Positions 36,611-45,763 of a DNA stretch of 64,000 bases are shown piece after piece. Each line of letters begins with the position of its first letter. Within the stretch, counting starts at the first letter, position 1. Below the pieces are notes generated by a model that had not been told where the DNA came from, searched no databases, and saw only the letters and a list, made by a program, of their open reading frames with translations. Origin of the DNA: Castanea sativa (Eukaryota; Streptophyta; Magnoliopsida; Fagales; Fagaceae); NCBI RefSeq assembly GCF_040712315.1, contig NC_134017.1:17514001-17578000 (forward strand), written 5' to 3'. A program made the translations under genes and the position numbers.

Positions 36611-36662
<52 letters not shown>
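36484..36662. repeat. Compound microsatellite (CATACA, TA, ATA)
   Basis: ACATACACAT-type hexamers (36503-36540), a TA run (36541-36582), and after a 30-bp gap an AAT/ATA trinucleotide run to 36662. Confidence 0.9.
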
Positions 36663-36663
<1 letters not shown>

Positions 36664-37067
36664 GACAAAGAATGTACAGATGGAATATGCAATACTCCAA
36701 ACGGTTTTGTACCCTTCCAAATTTGCGTGTTGGTGTTCTTCAGGCCATTTATACCGGTTCATGAGCTACCTTGTTATTCTCTCGCCAAGTGTGCTGGAAA
36801 TTGGCAGATTGGAAAGCCTTGAATAATATGATTAGTTAACCTCACTTCCAGTGGGCGACTCTAGGAAATTTTTTCAGGGTGTTCCTTAACAAGCATAAAT
36901 TACACAATTTAATAAAAAGAAAATTTTATATATTGACAACAACAACAATTAAAAAACACGCAAATACATAAAATTTACAATTGCCTTTTATGAGTTTTCA
37001 TATTTTGAAATCGTTGCATAATAGTCTCATTATCAATTGATGTTTCATTAATTATAAAATTATTAAT

Positions 37068-37250
37068 TGTTGTTTAGCCTAACATAATTTAATTTGTTTG
37101 TCTTTTATAATGTATTGGTTTATTATACTGCTTTGATTATTGTTGTTTAGCCTAACATAATTTAATTTGTTTGTCTTTTATAATGTATTGGTTTATTATA
37201 CTGCTTTGATTATTGTTGTTTAGCCTAATAATAATTTGTTTGTCACGAAT
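37068..37250. repeat. 73-bp tandem repeat, 2.5 copies
   Basis: Units start at 37068, 37141 and 37214 (TGTTGTTTAGCCTAA). The first two are essentially identical and the third is truncated. They are inside the 1.7-kb hAT element. Confidence 0.9.
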
Positions 37251-37275
37251 TATACTACTTTAATTTGTTATATTG

Positions 37276-37368
37276 TTTAGCCCCATATGCTGATGTGCAC
37301 ATTACACTACAGAGCCAATGATGTGCACATTACACTAAAAGAGGCACTGATGTGCACATTATTTACCC
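37276..37368. repeat. Three spaced GATGTGCACATTA motifs
   Basis: GATGTGCACATTA occurs three times at about 30-38-bp spacing, each containing the palindrome ATGTGCACAT and two of them extended to ACACTA. It could be transposase-binding subterminal repeats of the surrounding hAT element; that is inference. Confidence 0.6.
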
Positions 37369-40300
37369 ATCCCATATGTAGCACAATAATTAAAGCAGTG
37401 TGAAAATTTCACACCAACCCCACCCCATTCCACCCCCATTCAATAGACAAGCAGGCCTAATGATGCCTGATGCCCCTGCCAATCAGAAAATTTCACAAGT
37501 CACAATCACACATTACACTAGTCTAAAAGATAATTAATATCAACACCAACACACTACACACACCAACCCAACGGATAAGATATTAAGATAAACTGACAAA
37601 CACACACTACACATGAAAAGCAACACATTCAAAAAGACAAAAGTAAAAAACAAACAAAAAAGTTAATAAAGGTGAAGTTCGGTTCGGCCAATGAGAGACA
37701 CAGTTCAAATTTGAAAAGACTAATAGAGAGAGTTAGTCTTATTAAAGAATAAAGAGAGAGAGAGTTTCATTCATTTTATAATTTTCATTTCATTTAATAG
37801 AGAGAGAGCGAGAGACTGAGAGAGAGTCAGAGAGAAAAATGAAATACCTTGAGGGAGGGAGCACCGGAGCAGCCGAGCAGGGAGGCCTGAAGGCTAAGGC
37901 TGCTGAGGCAGACTCGGTGACAGTGGCAACGTCGCGATGACCGACGAGCGATCTCCGACAGCGAGCGACGACGATCTGGACTATTGATCTCCGACAACGA
38001 TCTGGACTGGATCAAATCTCCGGCGGCGTTGCTCTTGCTCTAAGGGACTGAGGCGTAACGGCATTGCTGTCTTTAGGTAATAGGTTTGCTTTAGGTTAGG
38101 CCTTTAGAAGTTTAGTGATTTCTTTTTCTTTGATAAAACCTTTAGTGATGGTCCTAATGGATAAATTTAGAAGTGATTTGCTCTGTTACCTATATTAGGT
38201 TTTTTTTTTTTTTTTTTGGTGAGAATCTGTGGGTAAGGTTGTTACCTCTGTAATCTATTGGGCTTGTTATGGGCTTGCCATGGGCTTGGCTCTGTTACAA
38301 TTTTTTTTTTTCCAGATTTTAGTTCAAATTTTTTTTTTGGGCTTTTTTTTTTTTTTTTTTTACTTGAAAGTAGAGCAATTGAGCAAATAATTTTTTATTT
38401 TTTTTTAATTTGAGGGTGTTCCTAATTTTGTGATTGAAGGTGTTCCTAATTAGAATGTTCCTAATTTATTATATAATTTTTTTTTCAGGTTAAGGTGTTC
38501 CTAGGAACACCCTGAGCTGTACGTAGCGTCGCCCCTGCTCACTTCTTTTAGAGTTCATGGCTTGATCCATAGTTAAAGCATCACTTTCAAAATTTGCTTT
38601 TGAAACTCCTATTTCTTGAGCCAACGTCACCATAATAAAACCATAATCTAAGCTCTTGTCAATGAGTGAGTAACAGAGAGATCCAGCCAAAACAACAACA
38701 ACAATCAAAACCCATATGAGTTGCTGGGTTCGAAAGGGGTGGTGGAGGTGGGTGGGTCGGCCACAACGGACCCGTTCCTGGAAAAGGGATCAAAGGAATT
38801 TACAAGTGCTGAAGGTAGTGGTGTGTTTGCCTATTGCGGCGGCTAGACTGGTGGTGTTAGTGGGGTTGCAATGGTGGCTGGGAAGAGAGAATGAAATATT
38901 GGAAGAAAGAGAGGGAGAGATTAGAGAAAGAAAGATTTGGATGTTTTTTCTTTATCTTTTTTAAAGCTGATGCGGCAATTTTTTGTATGTTAGCTAAAAA
39001 TTTTAATGTTATTTTAGAAGCCACTTATGCATACCATTTGCCAATTAGGCAATTCTAATAGTGAGTTAATATTAGCAACTAATGGACCGTTAAGAACAAA
39101 ATTGTTTATGACTCCAAAATTTAGAGACAAAAATAGTGTTTTAGTCTTTATCTATACTATTATTTAAGGGGTTTTCCCTGTTTGGATTTCACATTTTGGA
39201 TGCCTAAAGTACCTTTATCATATCCACTTACAAGTTTTCAACTTATAAGGATAAATATGTAAATTAAAACTCTTACACTTTAAAACCCACAAACTCACAT
39301 ACGCTTTGCAGTTTCTATCTCACTTTCTATCTCTCATTCTTCTTCAGATTGAAGACATTTAGTTTAGTTCTACATCCTCCTTTCTTTTTCTTCAGATTAA
39401 ATACATTTATTGTCAAAGGCTCCAATAAATTTCCAGGTTCTATATTTTACAAGTTCCTCTTTGTTTTCTTTTATTTGGTTTATGATTGACTTTCTTTGAG
39501 CTCTATTTTTTTTTTTTTTATATGTATCACGTTAACTCTTTTTTTTTTTTTTAAAATGTAAATTTGAAATGAATGGTTCCTTCATATACTCTATCACTGT
39601 TCTTCTTAATGAATTGTCATTTCATGTTGTAAGTATTGTGATCCAAAGACAGGGTTGTCTTATGCTACAAAAAAAGCATTCAACCAACAAATTTTCAAGT
39701 TTTATCTTTTGCGAGTTCCTCTTTATTTTCTTTTCTCTGGTTTATGATTGATTTTCTTTGAGTTCTACTTTTTTTTTTTTTATATGTACGTTAACTCTCT
39801 CTCTCTTTTTTTTTTTTTCTTTTTTTTCTAAATGTAATTTTGAAAATTTGAATGGAAATAAAAATAGTTACTACAATACTTCCTGATTAATGATCAAAAT
39901 ATAAATGACCAATTACTATTTCCTCACTTCTTTTTCTTTCTTTTTTTCCTTCTTCGCATTTTTTTTTCTTCTTAAGAATTTTTTTTACCATCATTGTATA
40001 TGTTTTTGGCGTTAAATTTTTTTTTTTACCATCATTGTATATGTTTTTGGCGTTAAATTTTATTTAGTTATTTATTTAAATAGTTGATGATGTGGTGATT
40101 AGATTTTAAAGTGTTCATGATAGAGTTAAATTCTAATAAATATTTATCTTCTATTTCCTCACTTTTTTTTTTCCTTCTACGTTTTTTTTTTCTTTTTAAG
40201 AAATTTTTTTTTATACGTTCATTGTATATGTTTTTGGCATTAAAGTTTTTTAGTTTTTTTTTTTTACCATCATTGTATATGTTTTTGGCGTTAATTTTTT

Positions 40301-40370
40301 TTTATTTAGTTATTTATATAAATAGTTGATGATGTGGTGATTAATGATGTGGTGATTAAAAGTTTCCATA

Positions 40371-40463
40371 CAAGAGATACATCACTTCAAGAATTATTTC
40401 AATAACTGAATTACATCAATAACTGAAGTTATTGAAGTAATTCTTGAAGTGCTTTATCTCTTG
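40371..40463. repeat. Foldback with 37-bp arms
   Basis: CAAGAGATACATCACTTCAA and the following bases to 40407 are complementary to 40427-40463, with about three mismatches over 37 bp and a 19-base loop. A transcript would form a long, nearly perfect hairpin. Confidence 0.85.
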
Positions 40464-40542
40464 GATTTGCAGATAGTGAGAAATGAGTAGCCAAAGTAAG
40501 ATTGTCACAAATGTTGTCATTGATAGCATTCTTCAAGTAGTA
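40429..40542 (-). pseudogene. Captured exon-like gene fragment, unknown family
   Basis: An uninterrupted minus-strand reading of 37 residues with balanced, non-repeat composition (YYLKNAINDNICDN, LTLATHFSLSANPRD, then KALQELLQ and TAA). It has the character of true coding sequence amid T-rich repeats. I do not recognise the family. It overlaps one arm of each foldback, so part of it has been copied in inverted orientation. Likely a host exon captured by the Helitron-like element. Confidence 0.4.
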
Positions 40543-40662
40543 GGCACAGCACTCTAATCTAACTTTGCCTTAACCTTCTTCTTCATGGCGATCCATGCCT
40601 ATCTTAGATCGCATTGAAGAAGGTTGATGCAAAGTTAGAGTTAAGAGTATTGTGACAATCTT
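40498..40662. repeat. Second foldback, arms about 65-75 bp
   Basis: The left arm (AAGATTGTCACAA at 40498, then CTCTAATCTAACTTTGCC and AACCTTCTTC... GGCGATC) pairs with the right arm (GATCGCATTGAAGAAGG, GCAAAGTTAGAG and TTGTGACAATCTT ending 40662), with unpaired gaps. It directly follows the first foldback. Confidence 0.75.
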
Positions 40663-42490
40663 GGCCTGCAGTTCAGAAAGAGATTAAAGATGCTGTGCAG
40701 CTGTTGAATGTAACTCAACTGATATTATATATATCTTAAAATGTAACTCAACTTGGCTAAGGACTTAGTTTCAGCCCACGTAACTCTTAGAATTCCTAAG
40801 GCTGAGGACTCGATTGGTAACAACTATTCAACTCAATTCAAATACGTTACAACTATATGATGATAAATTCAAATAAAAATAACATCTGCCCCTGGGATCT
40901 CTCAATATCCAATTGGTTGATCTTATCTCTTTGGAAAAATGCTACATCTACAAAAAAATTTACAACACTTTCTCAACAAATTATAGGTACTCCTGATTAA
41001 TGATCAAAATATAAATGATCAATTACTATTTTCTCACTTTTTTTTTTTTTTTCCTTCTTCGTATTTTTTTTTTCTTCTTAAGATTTTTTTTTTTTACCAT
41101 CATTGTATATGTTTTTGGCGTTAAAGGTTTTTTTTTTTTACCATTATTGTATATGTTTTTGGCGTTAAATTTTATTTTTTTTTATTTAGTTATTTATTTA
41201 AATAGTTGATGATGTGGTGATTAGATTTTAAAGAGTCAATGATAGAGTTAAATTCTAAAAAATATTTATCTTCTATTTCCTCACTTCTTTTTTTTCCTTC
41301 TACGTATGTTTTTTTTCTTTTTAAGAATTTTTTTTTTACCATCATTGTATATGTTTTTGGCGTTAAATTTTATTTTTTTTATTTAGTTATTTATTTAAAT
41401 AGTTGATGATGTGGTGATTAGATTTTAAAGAGACCATGGTAGAGTTAAATTCTAAAAAATGTTTATCTTCTATTTCCTCACTTCTTCTCTTTTCTTTTCT
41501 TTTTTTTCCTTGTACATATTTTTTTTTTCTTTTTAAGAATTTTTTTTTTACCTTCATTGTGTATGTTTTTGGCGTTAAAGTTTTTTTTTTTTACTTTCAT
41601 TGTGTATGTTTTTGGCGTTAAAGTTTTTTAGTTTATTTTTTTTACCATCATTGTATATGTTTTTGGAGTTAAATTTTATTTTTTTTATTTAGTTATTTAT
41701 TTAAATAGTTGCTGATGTGATGATTAGATTTTAAAGAGTCCATGGTAGAGTTAAATTCTAACTTTGGTTTGTTGATTAATTTTTTTTAAATACTTGGTTT
41801 AACCCTAATTCTTTTATCTCTCTCAGGTTCATGTACACACAAATTTTTTGAATTACATTGAGGAGTCATTGGAATGGAATATTAGATAAGTTTAGGTGAG
41901 AGACTTTACAAGAATTATTATATGTATTAAACCTCACTTAAAGTGGTTGTTATCTAAAAAATTGTTGTAAGAAAAAAACTTTTTTTATAAAAACTATATT
42001 TATCATTTGTATAATTCTATGTCAAATTCAATTTAAATTTTTTTCCATAAGTATTAATTTACTACTTCATAAAAAATGTTACGTACCTTTTTCTCAGATT
42101 TAAATGTTGTTGATGTTGTTGATATATTTGGAATTTAAACTATTTTGAACTTTTTTTTTTTTTTGGTGAACATTTTTAACTTTTGTTATGGAGTAGTAAG
42201 TGGCTAACTTTTAGGACTAAAAAACTAAATTTTTGGATTAAACAAAAATTGATAAATATTATTAAATTTTTTAAAAAAAGAACAACACAACCAAAACAAA
42301 CGTGTATCTCCTGCCATAAAATTTGAAATTTAAGCTTTTATTTACTTATGTTATGGATGTTTAGTAAATGGCTAAATTTTAAGATTAAAAAACTACATTT
42401 TAGGATTAGATAAAAAATTATAACTGCCATGCATAAAAGTTGAAAAAAAAAAAAAAAAAAAAAAAACCAACATCAACAACACCAAAATGG

Positions 42491-42539
<49 letters not shown>
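42491..42539. repeat. Poly-A run of 49
   Basis: A pure A run, preceded by another of about 22 at 42445-42466. It may mark an old retrotransposed end but no retrogene is visible upstream. Length is likely unreliable in assembly. Confidence 0.85.
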
Positions 42540-42544
<5 letters not shown>

Positions 42545-43505
42545 AAATGTGAATTTGGGTTTAAAAAAACCGAGATTTTTTAAATGTGGGATAGAAACCG
42601 AGATTTTTTTAAATTGTACATGGGTAGAACATGGGATTTTATTTAAACGTGTAGTTTTTTTTTTTTTTTTTTGATAAACTGTTAAATAAGGATAGGGTCA
42701 CACCAATTCCCCACTTTAATCTTTTAAATTTCCCTAAAATTTAGCCTTTTATTTTCTTTCAAAATTAGATATGTTAGTGCCTAAATATAAGGATATGGAT
42801 GGAGAAATTATAGTAGTGGTTTTATAGTAGAATTTTTTTTTTTTCTAAAATATGGAAGAGATTTAAAACAAAAAAAAAAAAGAAGAAGAGGAAAACGTGA
42901 ATTTATACTTAAAGGTGAATTTGGATGTTGTTCCTACTGCTATGACCTTAAACTACATTTAGTGTACTTTTTCAATAAAAAATTTAGAAGAATAGCATTT
43001 ATGAATTGAAATAAAGGTTTTTTTTTTTTTTTCATTTTACAAGTTTATGCTTGATATTTATTGTGCTTATTATTATTATGTACGTTTTAAAGTCTCCATT
43101 AATAACACAAACTAACACATTTTGTATCATAAGTTCATGGCAAATGCTACTGGAAAGCAATTAGAATGTGGAACAAATAGCATTGCTCCACCAACTTCTC
43201 CACCGTAGCCGGCATAATATTAATAAGTTCACCTATTCCATGTTTAGACGTAGTGCATTATTCTACATTGATCCATCAACTTCTTCATAATAGCTTTTGT
43301 AAAGGTCATCACATGTATTTTGTAAGTAGTTTTATTGTTACAATTTTATAATGCATTTTCAATATATGCACTATTTATAAGATTTATTTAGAGGATCTTT
43401 TTTTCTTCCCTCTAAAGGTTAATATTAAATTATTGCATCATCTTCCAATTAATAACACGTTGATTACTGCATAAATAAAATTGGCAAAAATGGATAATAG
43501 TTACG

Positions 43506-43812
43506 AAATACTAGCCTCTAAGCACGCGCTCATGCGCGTGTTCAAAGGCTCTTCTATTTTTTGGGTAAGGGTTAATTTAAAGCATTTATTATAATTTGGG
43601 AGTACTACATTTTCTGATAAAAAAAAAAACCTAGGAGTGTGATGAAAATTCATTTCACCTGCTAACACATAATACTCATCACACCCCTAGGTTTTTTTTG
43701 TGATTGAAAAATATAGTAATTCCAAATTATAATAAATGCTCTAAATTAACCTTTACCCAAAAAATAGAAAAGCCTCTGAGCATGCGCTCACACGTGTGCT
43801 CTGAGGCTAATT
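43506..43812. repeat. 300-bp inverted repeat with Helitron-type 3' ends at both tips
   Basis: Both halves, read inward, run TAGCCTC, a GC-rich hairpin, AGGCT, TTCTATTTTTTGGGTAA, GGTTAATTTA, then AGCATTTATTATAATTTGG. The centre has another complementary pair (ACCTAGGRGTGTGATGA). Each tip has a hairpin followed by CTAG or CTAA and then T when read outward. It could be a foldback MITE or two opposed Helitron 3' ends. Confidence 0.7.
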
Positions 43813-44224
43813 TTATTTTATTTTTTATTTAAGGCTAGACCTGGTCAAAGCAAAGTACTAACGAGACTTTGGTTACTAAGAAACTTTTGATAAAACTTAC
43901 ATTCTGTTCGAATTGAGAGGAAATAGAGTAGAGTGGTCTAATCTTAGTTTATTTTACCTGCTTAACTTTATTCCTTCTCCACTTCTCCTCCTTTCCCCTC
44001 GATCCAAACGATCATGTCATCATAATGCTCAAATCCCCTCAAACCACTAAACATCTATAAAATTTTAACTATATGGATAATAAGGAAACTCGGCCCCACG
44101 TTTGATTCTGCAACAGTTTGAAGCTGTGACTTTCATTTGGTAGCACGCGTCTTCTGGGGATTTAACCCATTTTTAACAACATATAAATAAGAGACTTTGT
44201 CTAAAGAAAATTTAGGCAAAATGA
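43813..44224. other. Spacer before the syntaxin ORF
   Basis: No gene seen. Ordinary AT-rich sequence; any promoter for the downstream ORF would lie here, but no clear TATA box or leader exon was recognised. Confidence 0.4.
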
Positions 44225-45073
44225 ACCAGGGTCTTAGAAAATGCAAAAAAATTAGCAAATCACAACGATGAGGAGGCTGACCAAGTTGCAATTGAGATAA
44301 TGGAAAACACAAATATAGAAGATTTGTATTTGCAATTGCAGATTGCAAATACGAAAATTCAAAATTCTAATACTGCTAAAGCAGTGAAGGAACTTAGAGC
44401 CCAGATGCAATGTATATTCGTGCAGATTATGTCTCACATGTATCAACATGTTGAGCTCGTGTGTTCTCATAAAAACTTCGCAGGGAGTGGTACAGATTCA
44501 AGTTCTACTGCAGATGGAAGAAGGGCCTCAGAGACTAATATCTTGGAAAAACAACTACAAATAATGGTCGATCAATTTGAGGAAATAAGGTACAAAATGA
44601 TGCGAGACTGTAAAAAAACAGTGGAACGAAGATACTTCAAAATCACAAAGGAAGCAGCTAGCAAAACAATAATTGAAAAAATCATAACAAGTAAGGAAAG
44701 GGAAAGCTTTTTGCAGAAAGCAATCCGGGAACATGGGCGAGATAAGATACAAGAAATGCTATTGGAAATTTCAGAAAGGCTAGATATTGTGAAGGATATA
44801 AATCAGTTATTCTTTGACATGGCTGCTCTGGTGGAGGCTCTGGGTCACCAACAAAGTGAAATGGAGACACAAAACCAAGATACACACCTTGAGAATGACG
44901 TCATGCATGCTAATTCATTGACTGGAGAAGAAACTGAGCAGCTCCAAGTACATAGGGAGTACCTGGAGAGCTCTTTGAAGTGGAAATGCATTGGTTTTGT
45001 ACTTTCAATACAATTTTTTTGTATTTTAATTATTGCACCCATTTCAGTAGCATTTTTACCAAAATTCCTATAG
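44225..45073 (+). CDS. Plant syntaxin (SYP1-type Qa-SNARE) ORF, truncated and divergent
   Basis: An intronless frame open from 44225, first ATG at 44300, giving 257 residues; family members are about 300, so the N-terminal Ha helix region is missing. Matches: Habc portion (IEDLYLQLQIANTKI, KAVKELRAQM), the TVERRYFKIT motif at about residues 107-115, FLQKAIREHGRDKIQEML, SNARE motif about 155-222, and a C-terminal membrane anchor about 230-252. Qa-SNAREs drive membrane fusion at the plasma membrane or cell plate. Oddities: VEALG replaces VEAQG, so the zero-layer glutamine is leucine (residue 181). About eight residues equivalent to EKNLLELH are missing just before it, and extra residues follow it. 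It may be a recently silenced copy, a retro-derived copy (KNOLLE/SYP111 is also intronless), or a dominant-interfering variant. The family call is firm; function is doubtful. Confidence 0.75.
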   Translation, partial: TRVLENAKKLANHNDEEADQVAIEIMENTNIEDLYLQLQIANTKIQNSNTAKAVKELRAQMQCIFVQIMSHMYQHVELVCSHKNFAGSGTDSSSTADGRRASETNILEKQLQIMVDQFEEIRYKMMRDCKKTVERRYFKITKEAASKTIIEKIITSKERESFLQKAIREHGRDKIQEMLLEISERLDIVKDINQLFFDMAALVEALGHQQSEMETQNQDTHLENDVMHANSLTGEETEQLQVHREYLESSLKWKCIGFVLSIQFFCILIIAPISVAFLPKFL

Positions 45074-45330
45074 GAAGAATAAGAAAATTTCTTGACACAA
45101 GCATGTATTATGATTGTCATTTCTTTGAAAAAGTTTCCTACTCTTGTGACTTTGGTGAAGCTTGTTTAAACTTTGTAATTGTTAGTCTGAGTTCATAAAC
45201 TATTACATCAGAATAAAGTTGCTATATTTATTGGTTGGTCCAATTTCAGAATGCTAAGCTCATTAAAGGTCATACTCATACATAAGTAGGTATGTTCTTG
45301 AGTCACTGATAAAAAAATAAAAAATAAAAA
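45074..45330. other. 3' flank of the syntaxin ORF
   Basis: AT-rich sequence with an AATAAAG near 45211 that could act as a polyadenylation signal, and an AATAAAA-rich run at 45310-45337. No other feature. Confidence 0.35.
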
Positions 45331-45369
45331 AATAAAAACTATTGAAAGAAAAGTGGTCCAATAAGTGCT

Positions 45370-45538
45370 TGCAGGAAGTAGCATTAGAATTGTTACTGGG
45401 TTAGTGAAGAAATGTCATTTAAAGTTCTTTTTAACTTCTTTTTTTCCCTCTCTGCAACCTGGTAATCACGTAATTGATTTGCAGCAGCTCTGATGTCTGT
45501 GAAAAGCAATAAAGCAATTGTGTACCCATCCAGATATC
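45370..45538 (-). pseudogene. LETM1-like protein exon fragment
   Basis: On the minus strand after an AG at 45539-45540 the frame reads YLDGYTIALLLFTDIRAAA, NQLRDYQVAEREKKKLKRTL and NDISSLTQ then stop. Shifting frame at the stop restores a PVTILMLLP-like continuation to about 45370. Plant LETM1-like mitochondrial membrane proteins, as I recall them, contain a block close to this (RDYQVAERERKKLKRTLND followed by IASLIPVTILMLLP). LETM1 proteins are inner-membrane cation/proton exchange or ribosome-anchoring factors. Only one exon is present, with a small deletion shifting the frame, so this is a gene fragment, perhaps captured or left by a broken duplicate. Confidence 0.65.
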
Positions 45539-45649
45539 CTTTAAAACAAATTAATTTCCAATAATAGGCTATTAGCATCTAAAGTTTAAAATAAATCTGC
45601 CTGTTAGAAATACTGAATTCAATAGTATTGTATTTCTCACTGAAAAAAT

Positions 45650-45760
45650 ATACATGAGTGCCTTTATATAGTAGGCATATGAGTACAGTACAAGTAAATA
45701 TGAGTGTAGTACAAGTAAGAGTGCTATACAAGTAAGAGTACTATACAAGTAAACTAGTTG
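45650..45760. repeat. Short ACAAGTAA-type tandem motif
   Basis: GAGTRYWRTACAAGTAA-like units recur about five times between 45680 and 45755. This is the 3' boundary region of the gypsy gag fragment. Confidence 0.6.
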
Positions 45761-45763
45761 GGC

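Larger units (their letters stand above)
36849..38537. mobile_element. Non-autonomous hAT element, 1.7 kb
   Basis: CTCACTTC occurs exactly at 36841-36848 and at 38538-38545. The termini are CAGTGGGCGACTC on the left and, inverted, CAGGGGCGACGCT on the right; both then carry CAGGGTGTTCCT some 20 bp in. The 8-bp duplication plus CAGGGGCG-type ends identify a hAT element. It has no transposase. A GC-richer block at 37840-38040 reads on the minus strand like a leader exon ending CTCAAG then GTATTT. A 73-bp tandem repeat and three ATGTGCACAT palindromes lie in its left half. Confidence 0.8.
36690..38700 (-). pseudogene. LINE-type RNase H fragment split by a hAT insertion
   Basis: On the minus strand, 38700-38546 reads VTLAQEIGVSKANFESDAL and MDQAMNSKR-like sequence. 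Across the insertion, 36840-36720 reads GFPICQF and, in a shifted frame, QHTWRENNKVAHE. Together these match the RNase H (RVT_3) domain found at the C-terminus of plant L1 LINEs and in related host-like ORFs. Frames do not stay open. The fragment sits inside the long-TIR element, which may have captured it. Confidence 0.55.
35867..39146. mobile_element. Long-TIR element, MULE-like
   Basis: The left end (GGCAAAAATACTATTTCGG, then TTTGGTCC motifs, ACTCACTA and TTTTAAAATAATATTAAA) aligns in inverted order with the right end (AATGTTATTTTAGAAGCCAC, TAGTGAGTTAA, GGACCG and AAAATAGTGTTTTAGTC). This gives imperfect terminal inverted repeats of roughly 180-200 bp. Such long TIRs are typical of Mutator-like elements, and their capture of coding fragments would fit the RNase H piece inside. 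No 9-bp target duplication could be confirmed. A related end fragment is at 59040-59500. Confidence 0.45.
39900..41760. repeat. AT-rich minisatellite blocks
   Basis: A 29-30-bp motif (ACCATCATTGTATATG then TTTTTGGCGTTAAA) recurs about ten times between 39987 and 41675. It is embedded in larger units of roughly 200 bp containing AGTTGATGATGTGGTGATTA and AGAGTTAAATTCTAA (copies near 40080, 40320, 41205, 41400 and 41705). Unique DNA (40357-40985) interrupts the array. Open frames here are Phe/Leu-rich products of the T-tracts. Confidence 0.85.
39151..43812 (+). mobile_element. Helitron-like element
   Basis: The left end reads A then TCTATACTATTATTTAAGGG, matching the plant Helitron 5' pattern (TC start, inserted after A). 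The right end at 43812 has a GC-rich hairpin (GAGCATGCGCTCACACGTGTGC), seven bases, then CTAA followed by T, matching hairpin plus CTRR inserted before T. Between them lie AT-rich minisatellites, a captured exon-like fragment and no Rep/helicase ORF. Helitrons leave no target duplication, so the pairing of these two ends is not proven. The inverted 3'-like end at 43506 is an alternative. Confidence 0.4.

Noticed and set aside
38716..38964. 82-codon plus-strand frame rich in Trp and Arg
   Set aside because: No motif or splice context; it falls in the interior of the long-TIR element next to the RNase H fragment on the other strand.
40111..41621. Phe/Leu-rich frames in the 40-41.6 kb region as membrane proteins
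   Set aside because: They are translations of T-tracts in tandem repeats and recur with each repeat unit.
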